A DNA stretch of 64,000 nucleotides, taken from the NCBI GenBank assembly GCA_032191485.1, contig JAVDOI010000011.1, forward strand, positions 2,265,438-2,329,437. The letters are read 5' to 3'. Of the stretch, positions 13,647 through 23,560 are shown piece after piece. Origin of the DNA: Leptoclinus maculatus (Eukaryota > Chordata > Actinopteri > Perciformes > Stichaeidae). The notes beneath the pieces are model-generated. The model saw only the letters and a list, made by a program, of their open reading frames with translations, did not search any database and was not told the DNA's origin. Within the stretch, counting starts at the first letter, position 1. Every line of letters starts with the position of its first letter. A program made the translations under genes and the position numbers.

Positions 13647-16600
13647 GTTTCCGCAAAATCAGCCTCGATGATCTGCGCAAGGCCTACATCGTCAAGGATG
13701 TGCAACAGTACATCCTCCACAGGCTGGACCAGGAGGAGGCCCTGAGGCAGCACCTGACCAAGGAGACAGCTGAGATGCTCAACCAACTCCACATCAAGAG
13801 CAGTGGCTGCTTCCTCTACCTGGAGCGTGTGCTGGATGGCGTGGTGGAGAACTTTATCATGCTTCGTGAGATCCGTGACATCCCTGGCACCCTCAATGGC
13901 CTCTACCTGTGGCTCTGCCAGAGACTATTTGTCAGAAAACAGTTTGCCAAAGTCCAGCCAATCCTTAATGTAATCCTGGCAACGTGCAGGACGCTTACGG
14001 TCAAGGAACTGTACCATGCAGTCTGGACCAAAAACATGACACTGACTATGGAAGAGTTTCAGAAAAAGATGGACATTCTCTCCAAGTTGTTGGTCGATGG
14101 CCTTGGGAGTACTAAAATCCTATTTCACTACAGTTTTGCAGAGTGGCTACTAGATGTCAAGCATTGCACCCAGAAGTACTTGTGCAATGCAGCAGAGGGA
14201 CATAGGATGTTGGCGATGAGTTTTACTTGCCGGGCAAAGCAGCTCAAACCACTCGAAGTGCAGGAATTTGCACTGCACCTTGTCAATTCCAATCTGCAGA
14301 TTGAGCCATTTAATCTGGCTCTTTGGATGGTTTGGAATGGAACTCCTGCTAAAGACTCTCTGACCACCTCCATACCAAGAGAACAGGAGGTCCTGCAACT
14401 TCTGGTCAAAGCTGGAGCTCATGTAAACAATGAGGACGACCATGCGTCGTGTATTGTACAACAGGCCCTGGAAAGAGAGGACTCAATAAGGACATTACTA
14501 GACAACGGGTCATCTGTGAACCAGTGTGACTCCAGTGGGAGAACTCTGCTGGCCAACGCTGCATACAGTGGAAACCTTGACGTGGTCAACTTGCTCATAT
14601 CTAGAGGGGCAAACATGGAGCTAGAAGACAACCATGGACAAACGGCACTTACTCTTGCTGCAAGGCAGGGCCACACCAAAGTGGTCAACTGCTTAATTGG
14701 TTGTGAGGCCAACATAAACCACACAGATCATGATGGATGGACAGCCCTGCGCTCAGCAGCTTGGGGTGGACATTCAGAGGTAGTATCTGCTCTGCTCTAT
14801 GCCGGTGCCAAAGTGGACTGTGCTGATGCTGATGGTAGAACTGCTCTGAGAGCTGCTGCTTGGGGAGGTCATGAAGACATCGTGTTGAACCTCCTTCAGC
14901 ATGGGGCTGAGGTCAACAAGGCAGACAATGAAGGAAGAACAGCGCTCATCGCCGCAGCATACATGGGACACAGAGAGATTGTTGAGCACCTCTTGGACCA
15001 CGGGGCCGAAGTTAATCATGAAGATGTGGATGGAAGGACTGCCCTCTCAGTCGCTGCTCTCTGTGTCCCTGCAAGTAAAGGCCATGCTTCTGTTGTGAGC
15101 CTTCTGATTGAAAGGGGAGCAGAGGTAGACCACTGTGATAAAGACTGCATGACTCCTCTCCTTGTGGCTGGCTATGAAGGACATGTCGATGTAGTTGATC
15201 TGCTTTTGGAAGGTGGGGCTGACGTGGATCACACGGACAACAATGGTCGCACTCCTCTTCTTGCTGCTGCATCAATGGGCCATGCCTCTGTTGTCAACAC
15301 ACTACTCTTTTGGGGGGCTGCTGTTGATAGCATCGACAGTGAGGGAAGGACTGTGCTGAGCATTGCATCTGCTCAGGGTAACGTAGAGGTGGTCAGAACT
15401 CTGCTGGACAGAGGTCTGGACGAGAACCACAGGGACGATTCAGGCTGGACCCCGCTACACATGGCTTCTTTTGAGGGCCACCGCCAAGTGTGCGACGCCC
15501 TTATTGAGCAAGGTGCTCGTTGTACAGAGGTTGATAATGATGGGAGAATACCGCTGATATTGTCTGCACAAGAGGGACATTATGACTGTGTGCAAATTCT
15601 TCTGGAAAACAAGTCATGCATTGACGAGAGGGGATATGATGGGAGGAATTCTCTCAGGGTGGCTGGACTGGAAGGCCACAGGGACATTGTTGAGCTGCTG
15701 CTGAGCCACGGTGCTGATATAGATTGCAAAGACGCAGACGGACGCCCAACACTCTACATATTGGCACTTGAAAATCAGCTGGCCATGGCAGAGTATTTTC
15801 TTGAAAACGGAGCGAACGTGGAAGCTTGTGACACCGAGGGCAGAACTGCCCTCCACGTGTCCTGCTGGCAAGGGCATGTTGAAATGGTGAGGCTGCTGAT
15901 TAACTACCATGCTGATGTGAATGCCTGTGACAATGAGAAGCGATCTGCCCTCCAGTCTGCTGCGTGGCAAGGACACACGAAAGTTGTGCAGTTTCTGATA
16001 GAGAACGGCACACATGTGGATCATACGTGTAACCAGGGAGCAACAGCACTAGGCATAGCTGCACAAGAGGGTCACATCGATGTTGTGCAAATACTTCTTG
16101 AAAACGGTGCTGACCCCAACCACGCTGATCAGTTTGGACGCACGGCAATGCGAGTGGCTGCAAAAGGTGGCCATTCAATGATCATAAAGCTTCTGGAAAA
16201 GTATGGGGGTACAACTTTAAATGGCTGCAATCCCTCCCCAGTACACACCATGGAAGAGAAAAACCCATCGACTGTGACTGGTAAAATGCAGTCCCTCACC
16301 ATTAAATCCAGTAGCTCTGGCAGCACCGGTGCAGGAGATATGCAGTCGTCTGGACGTGGTCTACCCAACGGACCTGTCCATGCTTTCAGTTCACCATCAG
16401 AATCTCCTGATTCAACAGTTGATAGACAGAAGTCCTCCCTTTCAAATAATTCCCTCAAGAGTTCAAAGAACTCCTCCTTGAGAACCACATCATCCACAGC
16501 CACAGCCCAGACTGTGCCCATCGACAGTTTCCACGGACTGACATTCACAGAACAAATCCAGCAGCACTCATTGCCTCGCAGCCGGAGCAGACAGTCTATA

Positions 16601-17188
16601 GTGTCCCCCTCCTCCACGACCAAGTCTATCAGTCAGCAGCCATCATCTCCATCCAATGACTTTGACTGGACTCTGTTAAAATCTGGTCTCAAGTCATCAA
16701 AGGGAAGTAAGACCGGGAATGGGACATCAAATGATAAAGGAGCTCTGGGAGACAAGAAGAAAGTCAAGAACAGCGGATCAACCCACGGTCAAGTTCTGGA
16801 GTACGAGATGACACAGTTTGACAAGCGGATTGCTCTCAACAAATCAGTAGCGAACATTTCAGTGAAGGATCCCCATTGCAAGATTGTGATTGGTGGTTCA
16901 ATTCGGCAGGAAAGGGGGCAAAGCCAAGAGCAATTCTTCATCCAGCAGCAGAGCCTTGCTGAGAAGAAGAGGAATGGCATCATGACCAACCCCAACTATC
17001 ATCTACAGGGTAATCAGGTTTTCCTGAGTAGGGTATCAGTTCCTCGGACTGGACAGAACAGAGGCCACCAGGATGTGCTAGAGAACTATCCCATAGGGGA
17101 AACGGAGCTAAGCCTTAAACAAGCCCTCAAACTGCAGATTGAAGGATCAGACCCTGGGTTTAACTACAAAAAGGAGACTCCATTATAG
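13647..17188 (+). CDS. ankrd50: ankrd50 large terminal coding exon (ankyrin repeats and C-terminal tail)
   Basis: This exon encodes 1179 residues plus the second half of a split Gly codon, ending at TAG 17186-17188. It starts FRKISLDDLRKAYIVKDVQQ, a vertebrate ANKRD50 signature. The first 245 or so residues (to about 14380) finish the STAND-like NTPase/helical module. From 14381 to 16210 there are about 19 ankyrin repeats of the form DGRTAL..AA..GH..VV..LL..GA.V; repeat 8 carries a five-residue insert. The tail (16211-17185) is Ser/Thr-rich, has an RSRSRQS patch, and ends ETPL, a class I PDZ-ligand type. ANKRD50 is known as a partner of the SNX27-retromer-WASH endosomal recycling machinery. 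With the exon at 250-482, 1257 residues are covered, consistent with a 1429-residue mammalian protein lacking its first 170 or so. Odd points: a Cys replaces the usual Gly of repeat 9 (15146-15148). The C-terminal tail argues against the more diverged teleost ankrd50l paralogue. Confidence 0.97.
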
Positions 17189-17198
17189 CTGGTAAGAG
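17189..17198 (+). promoter_or_regulatory. ankrd50: Candidate 5' splice site immediately after the stop codon
   Basis: TAG CTG|GTAAGAG: an in-register GTAAGA donor starts at 17192, so the stop would be 3 nt from the exon end. A stop that close to a junction is normally not seen by nonsense-mediated decay. Use of the site is inferred. Confidence 0.5.
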
Positions 17199-17706
17199 AT
17201 ATGTCTCAAAACAGACCTCCGGTGTGTGCTCTTGTTGAAATGCATCAAGCATTTGTCTGAAAGTTGAAATTCAGGTCAGGGTGACGGCACATAGGCCAGA
17301 CTCTGGCTTTGCCTCTTCATTTACAGATGCTAATAACTGACTGCGCTCAACACAAATGTCATTAGTTGGATTTAGTCAGACTTGCATGAAGAATGCCTCC
17401 ATCTGGATGAGTAGACCGTTTTTTCCCTCCCAAACAAAACATTAACCCAAATTGTTCCTGTTTCAGATGTCTCGAATGCTATTCGTCGTGCAGACAGTGG
17501 AGGGAATGTGCCAAAGCAACTGATTTCATCTGCATAAAAAAAATTACTAGATTTCATCAGTGGGAGACCTCAAAATAATACCTAGGGACGATTGTTGATT
17601 GCTGCCTATGGCTTATGTGAACTGATACATCGATGTGCCTACATCTGTTACAGCCTCCTTCATGTATTCATGCAAACTATCATTTTAATTTAATGTTATG
17701 CTATTT

Positions 17707-17712
17707 AATAAA
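17707..17712 (+). promoter_or_regulatory. ankrd50: Proximal poly(A) signal AATAAA
   Basis: Canonical hexamer 519 nt after the stop, followed by a GTGTATGC-type downstream stretch. Use would give a short 3' UTR. Confidence 0.45.
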
Positions 17713-17847
17713 CAGTGTATGCACTTTTAAAAGAGTAAAATGACAGACATGCATTTGTTCTATTCACTTTGTATCCCATCCATGTTTTATCAAAGTAATT
17801 GTTTGAGAGAAACATACCAATGCCTTTTTTATTATTTTATATTATGT

Positions 17848-17876
17848 TTGTTCTGTCTACTTTTTCACACTGACAG
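17848..17876 (+). promoter_or_regulatory. ankrd50: Candidate 3' splice site in the 3' UTR
   Basis: A pyrimidine-rich tract (TTCTGTCTACTTTTTCACAC) followed by TGACAG ends at 17876. Paired with the donor at 17192 it would remove 685 nt, including the proximal poly(A) signal. Other AGs after pyrimidines at 18508-18509 and 18530-18531 are alternatives. Confidence 0.35.
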
Positions 17877-19106
17877 CAATGTACCACTGAGTACATTGTC
17901 ACAAGACCAGAGGACATAACAGTAACTGATGCCATGGTATGAGTTTAAGCGCATTGATAGTCTGCCTTTCTAGAGACCCCAAATAATCTGTGTTAACCTT
18001 GGATCAATGTGCTCAGCCTATGTTGTGTGTAATATGTTAATAGCTATGGCAATTTACTTCACAAGTATATACAAGCATATTTATTTTTGGAAAAAGCCAC
18101 TGTTGCTGCATTTTGTGTTGCATTACGCTCTACCATGGTGCTGTGTTCAGAAGTTGCCTGCAGTTATTTTGGACTTCCAATTTTGTTGGTTTTGTGCATT
18201 TCTGTATTATTCTAAATATCCAAGAAAGGGGGAGGTTCATTGAAAATGTAAAAAAAAGAAGTTCATTTTGTCCCTATGGGATTTCTCAGTTGCTTGTGTT
18301 ATTATTTTGTGTGTTCATAAAAACTATTTAAATAACCCATTGTGTACCGTCAGCAAACGTTTGGTGCTAAATGTAGCGATTTCAAGTCTAAGCAGTAATT
18401 TAAAAAAGAAAAAATGCATCTGTCCGCAGAGTTACATGTATAACCTCCTGCAATGCAAGAAACAAAATCCAAGCTTTGTTTCCTTCTGGTCATTGTGGTT
18501 CATTTCCAGTGATTCCTGCTGGATTTTTCAGGGGCATGGCACAATACGGCTCAAAAGGGTTCCGCCATTAAGACGACTCGTAGCTGTGAATGATATTGTT
18601 TGAAAATGCAGAGTTGTGAAGCCAAAGTTTGAAACAACATTACTCTGTCCCACCTCCTCCCTGTGAGAAGCTGACTATCGGTTCAACAGGACTTAACCCC
18701 CGCGGGAGACGGAGGGGAGGAGGTGCTCGACTGTGACGCTGAGGGAACTGAAACATCTGTTTCTCATGAACTGTGTGGAGCTGTGTTAGCGTTTACAGGC
18801 CGTGTCATATTTTTGCAGGCTTTTCATATTGTCAACAGTGAGCTATTTTTTGCCGAGAACTGGGATCGGGGGAGTAGAAAACCTATCGCATGCACAAACA
18901 CTTCTAAGCCCTAGTGAAAAGCTCTCGGCTCTTCAGTGCAACAATAGCTCAAACGTATGCCATGAAGGGTCAACAGAAGGATTCAAGGCAGGATCGGGTC
19001 TAGAAACAGTGTTGGGAAACGTACTGTACAGTCTTATTGAGCAGTTATCTCGTTTTCTTGACTGTGTTTTGTCTGTCATCTTTGATTTGACTGTCAGTGA
19101 TTGGAT

Positions 19107-19114
19107 TGTAAATA
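19107..19114 (+). promoter_or_regulatory. ankrd50: Pumilio-type element TGTAAATA
   Basis: Exact match to the PUF consensus TGTANATA, 85 nt before the distal poly(A) signal. This is a common position for such elements. Function is inferred. Confidence 0.4.
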
Positions 19115-19198
19115 GCTTAACATGTACATTCAACTGTCATTTTAAAATAATTCCTGTATTATATGAAGTGGAATTTTCTGATGTATATTAAAGTGCTT

Positions 19199-19204
19199 AA
19201 TAAA
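19199..19204 (+). promoter_or_regulatory. ankrd50: Distal poly(A) signal AATAAA
   Basis: TTAATAAACA followed within 15 nt by TTTGCTTTACTG. It is the likely main end of the ankrd50 transcript. Confidence 0.65.
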
Positions 19205-19225
19205 CATATTTGCTTTACTGCTGAA

Positions 19226-20792
19226 AAATCTTTTGCTAATTTATTCAACAAAATACACAGGACTGAGGAATGCAATAAGTTGATGTTACGGCGCCGTACG
19301 GCGTCCTCGGGAGGACACAAATGAATGTCTGGTATCTGAAGTTATACTGGAGGCCATTTCTCTCTGTCCTTCCTACTCAAAGTGCCAAATATTCTGAAAT
19401 TCAAGGCCGACTTATTGATATGTCTGCAACAGGAGAGCTTGTCTTAGCACTGATATGCCTTTGCACTTCGAAGAGGTCTGCACTTTTTGAAGATGGATAA
19501 TAAAAAGGACAGCAAAAGTGTGTTATTGTGCGGAGAAATGCCTCTACAAGAAATTGACAAATCTGCAGTGACTAATTATCCATTCATATCTCAGATACCT
19601 CTTGTTTTCTATGGATCCAAGGGCCCTTTTTTATTCAGTGTTTTTTTTTCCCCTCTATGTTTGGGCTGCAAAACCACAGGCTATGCTGTTAATACTTTCC
19701 TCACTGTTGGTGATTTGGTGGCGGAGGGCCAAACAATGTACACCGCAGGCATCACAACACATGGATAGAGCTGAAGTGGATCAGACACGTGTGCCAAGTG
19801 ATTTATATCCGTTGCTGTAACTCCTTGGCTTTTATTATTAAACATATCTTGTACGTCATTTAAATTCAAAATAAATGCGTAGAATTTCAGAAACAAACCT
19901 CAGCTGTATTTTTAAATGTATTTAACGATGATGAATGAGCAGCATTCTAGCTTTTGGCCCAAAGAGTGAGGATTGGACAAAGTTGTTACACTGACAAATT
20001 AGGCTCAATTGCCTTCACCAAACACCTCGTGAAAAAATCTGCCAAAGAGGATCTTAAGTGTAAGATTTAGATTTTTAGACTTTCAGCACGGCCTTTGCTG
20101 TATGGTTTGAGAGGGTGGGTGTTAAATGACTAAACCATCTGGTGCTGATGTCATGTAGTATGCACTGTCCAAGCTTGGAGGATGTCCTGGTGAACCATCT
20201 GCCAATGGCCACATCTGGTTCTTCTCCACTCGTGCCCTTGTTTTGGATACAGTGCTAACAAGCTCCCACACAATATACACAACATGGCGACAGTTATGGC
20301 CGACTCCTTCCAGACACACTTCCAGACACAACCAAATGGCCTTCATCTACAGTATGTGCCATCAACAGCCATGTTGATGGCACAAAAAACTGTTTTTTTT
20401 CATTAAAAACAACTGCACTTTAGCGAAACATTTTTCTGATTAGCACTTTTTTAGGTCTAGCTAGCAGGAGCTATTGAGTGAAACCAGCTGCTTGTTTGGT
20501 TGTACTTAAAACATGTATATACATTGCTCTAAATTGGCTCAAGGTAATAATCAAATCAAAAGAAATTGTTGATTGCTGTGTCCTTTTGGCAAGGCTATGG
20601 GCCTGCCTTCTCGCTTCCAACCCTCTCTGTTGGGTTTCAGTTAAGATCATCACAATCATACAGATGTTGTCACAAGACAGCGATACCGGCCTGTTAACGA
20701 GCTGTGCGAGATTTATGTGAAGGTTTTCTACAAATTCTGTTTTTAGTCGGCGGAAAATGCAAGAGAAGAAAAATAAAAGTAATTGTAGAGCA
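19226..20792. other. Intergenic DNA after ankrd50
   Basis: No exon is supported. It contains a small CpG-rich palindrome pair (19288-19315), another AATAAA (19870-19875) and a 13-bp stem hairpin (20355-20384). The rest is unremarkable AT-rich sequence. Confidence 0.7.
20355..20384. repeat. Perfect 13-bp inverted repeat, 4-nt loop
   Basis: TGTGCCATCAACA, loop GCCA, then the exact reverse complement. No flanking repeat explains it. Confidence 0.9.
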
Positions 20793-20855
20793 TGTTGAAA
20801 AAAATGTCATTATATAGCAGGTCGAAAAAAGTCATAAAAAAGTCATAGTATATCA
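20793..20855. repeat. AT-rich satellite, left part
   Basis: Degenerate units built on GTCATAAAAAAGTCATAGTATA. The same motif resumes at about 23206, so the DNA between is an insertion. Confidence 0.7.
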
Positions 20856-21374
20856 CAGGGGTATTCAATTAAAATTCCAAAAGGTCCAGATTGAGAAAAT
20901 CTCCTCGGGCAAAGGTCCGGAACATTACAATAATATCTAACTTGCGCTATTTAGTGCCATATATATATATACATATATATTATATTGAAGAAGCCTAGTA
21001 GTAGTAACGTCTCTGTGTAGTCAACAACTGTCAAATCAAATAAAGAAAGTACACATCAATTATATTTTAACAATTATTATTCTCAGTTTTCAAATTTAAC
21101 TGGATGGATTATAAATAAAACATAGAAATACATAAATAAATGTTCTTCTCATTTCAAGTACAATAAGGGCTGGATTAAAGAATAACTGACATGACAAAAA
21201 AGCTTTTGAAAAATGTCCATCTTAAAATAAAATACTTATTTCACTGAGTTGTCCTGCAGCTTTAAATTCAGTTAATTCAGGTGTGAAGTGATGTCAATCA
21301 AAAAAGCCACAATATTATATTTTTCTCATCTTTGAACAAGAGAAATTAGTGAGCATGGACTTTATCTGTGGTTA

Positions 21375-21704
21375 TTAAACCACTTGTTTCAGCTCTATTC
21401 TCTCTGTTAACATCATTGTTGGACAGTGAATTAATGTGTCAGGATTCTGATCATATTGGGCTCTTAGGTTCATTTTCTGTGCCTTAATTTTAGATGTGAG
21501 TGGGTACGTTTGCTCAAAAGAGTTGTTCTTTGTCTCGTAGTGACGCTTCATATTACCGTTTTTATTAATCGTCACGGTCTCTGAACATGTGAGACTAACT
21601 GGTTTTAAACTGTCAGTGGGAAGAATTAACATATAAGAGTCTGTCCATACTTGGTTAAAGACTCTGGTCTCTCTGTCCACTTTTCTCTTTTTGGAGAACG
21701 TCAT
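21375..21704 (-). pseudogene. hAT transposase N-terminal fragment (GTF2IRD2/ZBED-like)
   Basis: The 109-codon reading frame starts MTFSKKRKVDRETRVFNQ and continues with W-T-x-S-Y, KPVSLTCSETV, GNMKRHYETK and FEQTYPLTSK. This is the order seen at the N-terminus of GTF2IRD2-like domesticated and mobile hAT transposases in fish. The BED-like zinc ligands are damaged: the usual C-x2-C is S-L-T-C, and the His expected after HYETK is Asn. No RNase H-like catalytic core follows before the element end, so the copy cannot encode a transposase. Similarity is by recognition only. Confidence 0.65.
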
Positions 21705-21983
21705 GTGAAATAACTTCTCTGACTCACGTAAATATTCTCCTGCTCTTCGTTCTCTTTCTTCGTCTCTCCCCCGTGTGTGTACATCTCACTCGAATCAGGA
21801 AGCGTGTGAGAATACCCATATATGATTGGCTGAGCTGCATCACGTGATGTGATTTACGCCGCATTGGTCGGTGTGTTTCCTGTGCCGCTGAACAAGTGCC
21901 GTAAAGGCTGGAAAAGCTGCGCCGGTTAAAATAGAAACGCTCCGTCAAAATGTAATAATTCTCAATTATCTATCGGTTTAATA

Positions 21984-22678
21984 TGGAAGCCCATTCCCGC
22001 CAGCAAAAAAAAAAAAAAAGATCACTAAAAAAAAATAAGATCACTAAAAAAAAAAAAAAAAAAAAATGAGATCACTAAAAAAAAAATAAAAAAAATAGTA
22101 ACTTAAAAAAAAGAAAGAAATGTAATTCACAAAAAAAAAAAGAATCCACCCACAAAATAAATAATAATTCTAATAATTTTTTATTTTTTTTTATTTACTT
22201 TTTTTCCACCAGCAAAAAAAAAAAAAAACTTTTGGTGCATCCATCTGTAACCATAACACTGACCAGATTTTTCCAGTTGCTATAGAAAGTCGAAATTATG
22301 AGATACTTTAACACAACAGTCATAGAAGCAGCTATGACATATGAATGGATTGTGAGTACATTGAAGACTTCTTTAAACGTGGCTTTACAACACATGAAAT
22401 ACAGATGATGTTTCACATGGATTGTACTGAGCAAATGCACCCTTGAATAGAATGTTAAGCAAGAAGCAGCTCTGGAGTATAAAGAATGAAACCAATGTGG
22501 CTGAGGTGGCGACCAATAAACAGCAACTGGAAACATCTTTTTTTTTTTTCTTTTTTGCTGACAGAGAAAAAGTAAAAAATATATATATATATTTTTTTTA
22601 TTTTTTTTGTGAATTAATTATTATAATTTTTTTGGTGATCTTATTTCATTTTTTTTTGCTGGCGTGAATGGGCTTCCA
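21984..22678. mobile_element. TA-flanked MITE with long AT-rich inverted termini
   Basis: The left end reads TGGAAGCCCATTCCCGCC and the right end is its near-exact reverse complement with one mismatch. Both ends are flanked by TA, as in Tc1/mariner-type target duplications. Long A-tract/T-tract arms with repeated GATCACTAAAA motifs surround a core (about 22232-22526). No transposase is present. The 113-codon minus-strand ORF at 22195-22536 resembles no known protein. Confidence 0.7.
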
Positions 22679-22680
22679 TA

Positions 22681-23172
22681 GTTTATTGGTCGCCACCTCA
22701 GCCACATTGGTTTCATTCTTTATACTCCAGAGCTTCAAGGGTGCGTTTGTTCAGTACAATCCATGTGAAACATCATCTGTATTTCATGTGTTGTAAAGCC
22801 ACGTTTTAAAGAAGTCTTCAATGTACTCACAATCCATTCATATGTCATAGCTGCTTCTATGACTGTTGTGTTAAAGTATCTCATAATTTCGACTTTCTAT
22901 AGCAACTGGAAAAATCTGGTCAGTGTTATGGTTACAGATGGATGCACCAAAAGTTTATTTTTTTATTTTGCTGGTGGAAAAAAAGTAAAATAAAAAAATA
23001 AAAATTATTAGAATTATTATTTATTTTGTGGGTGGATTATTTTTTTTTTTTTTGTGAATTACATTTTTTATTTTTTTTTAAGTTACTATTTTTTTTTTGT
23101 GATCTTATTTATTCATTCATTTTTTTTTTTTAGTGATCTTATTTTTTTTTTGCTGGCGGGAATGGGCTTCCA
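22681..23172. mobile_element. Inverted partial second copy of the same MITE
   Basis: It begins GTTTATTGGTCGCCACCTC, the reverse complement of the core of the first copy, and runs in inverse order to a terminus GGCGGGAATGGGCTTCCA followed by TA. Relative to copy 1 it has a deletion of about 20 nt near 22733 and scattered substitutions. Together the two copies form a fold-back of roughly 500-bp arms. Confidence 0.8.
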
Positions 23173-23205
23173 TAGTTTAGGTCCTGGGTCCGGAAACAAA
23201 TTTAT

Positions 23206-23560
23206 AAATAGCATGTAACAAAAAAATGTCATCGTATGGTATGCAATATATCATAATTCATAGTTATTGTATAGTATGTCATGAGTCAAAGTTTAGTATA
23301 CCATTAAAATAAATCCCCCTTATAGTATGTCACAAAAAAAATCATTATATAGTATGTCATAAAAGATGTCTTTAAAAGTCATGGTTTAGTATCTTACAAA
23401 AAATAATAAGGTCATTATATAGTATATGATTAGAAAAGTCATAAAAAAGCCGCACCAAGAATATCATAAAAATGTCATAAAATACCATAGTTCAGTATAT
23501 AATAAAACACTTAATAATAATTGGCATAGTTAGCCATAAAAAGGTATTTAAAAAGTCGTA
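23206..23560. repeat. AT-rich satellite, right part
   Basis: Degenerate tandem units with GTCATTATATAGTATGTCATAAAA-type sequence, diverged in length and order. It continues the motif seen at 20793-20855. Confidence 0.7.

Larger units (their letters stand above)
17189..19225 (+). other. ankrd50: ankrd50 3' UTR
   Basis: AT-rich, non-coding sequence directly after the stop. It holds one proximal poly(A) signal (17707-17712) and a strong distal one (19199-19204), plus a Pumilio-type element shortly before the distal end. A good splice donor lies three bases after the stop, so part of this stretch may be an intron in some transcripts. The exact cleavage position is inferred. A further AATAAA at 19870-19875 could extend the UTR. 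Confidence 0.75.
20856..23205 (-). mobile_element. Decayed hAT (Charlie/GTF2IRD2-like) DNA transposon, interrupted by a MITE
   Basis: The left terminus begins CAGGGGTATTCAATTAAAAT at 20856, typical of hAT termini in fish, and abuts satellite DNA. A transposase N-terminal fragment lies on the minus strand (21375-21704). The rest of the transposase is missing, so this is an internally deleted copy. A separate MITE complex (21984-23172) is inserted in it. After that, GGTCCTGGGTCCGGAA at about 23180 resembles the GGTCCGGAA subterminal motif near 20918, after which satellite resumes. No clear right inverted terminus remains. Right boundary approximate. Confidence 0.6.

Noticed and set aside
14128..16623. 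Several 80-164 codon minus-strand ORFs under the ankrd50 large exon
   Set aside because: They are shadows of a conserved + strand coding exon. None has recognisable domain sequence.
22195..22536. 113-codon minus-strand ORF in the MITE
   Set aside because: It lies in the MITE core and arm, ends in a Lys/Phe run from the A/T tract, and the second copy carries a deletion. Not a transposase.
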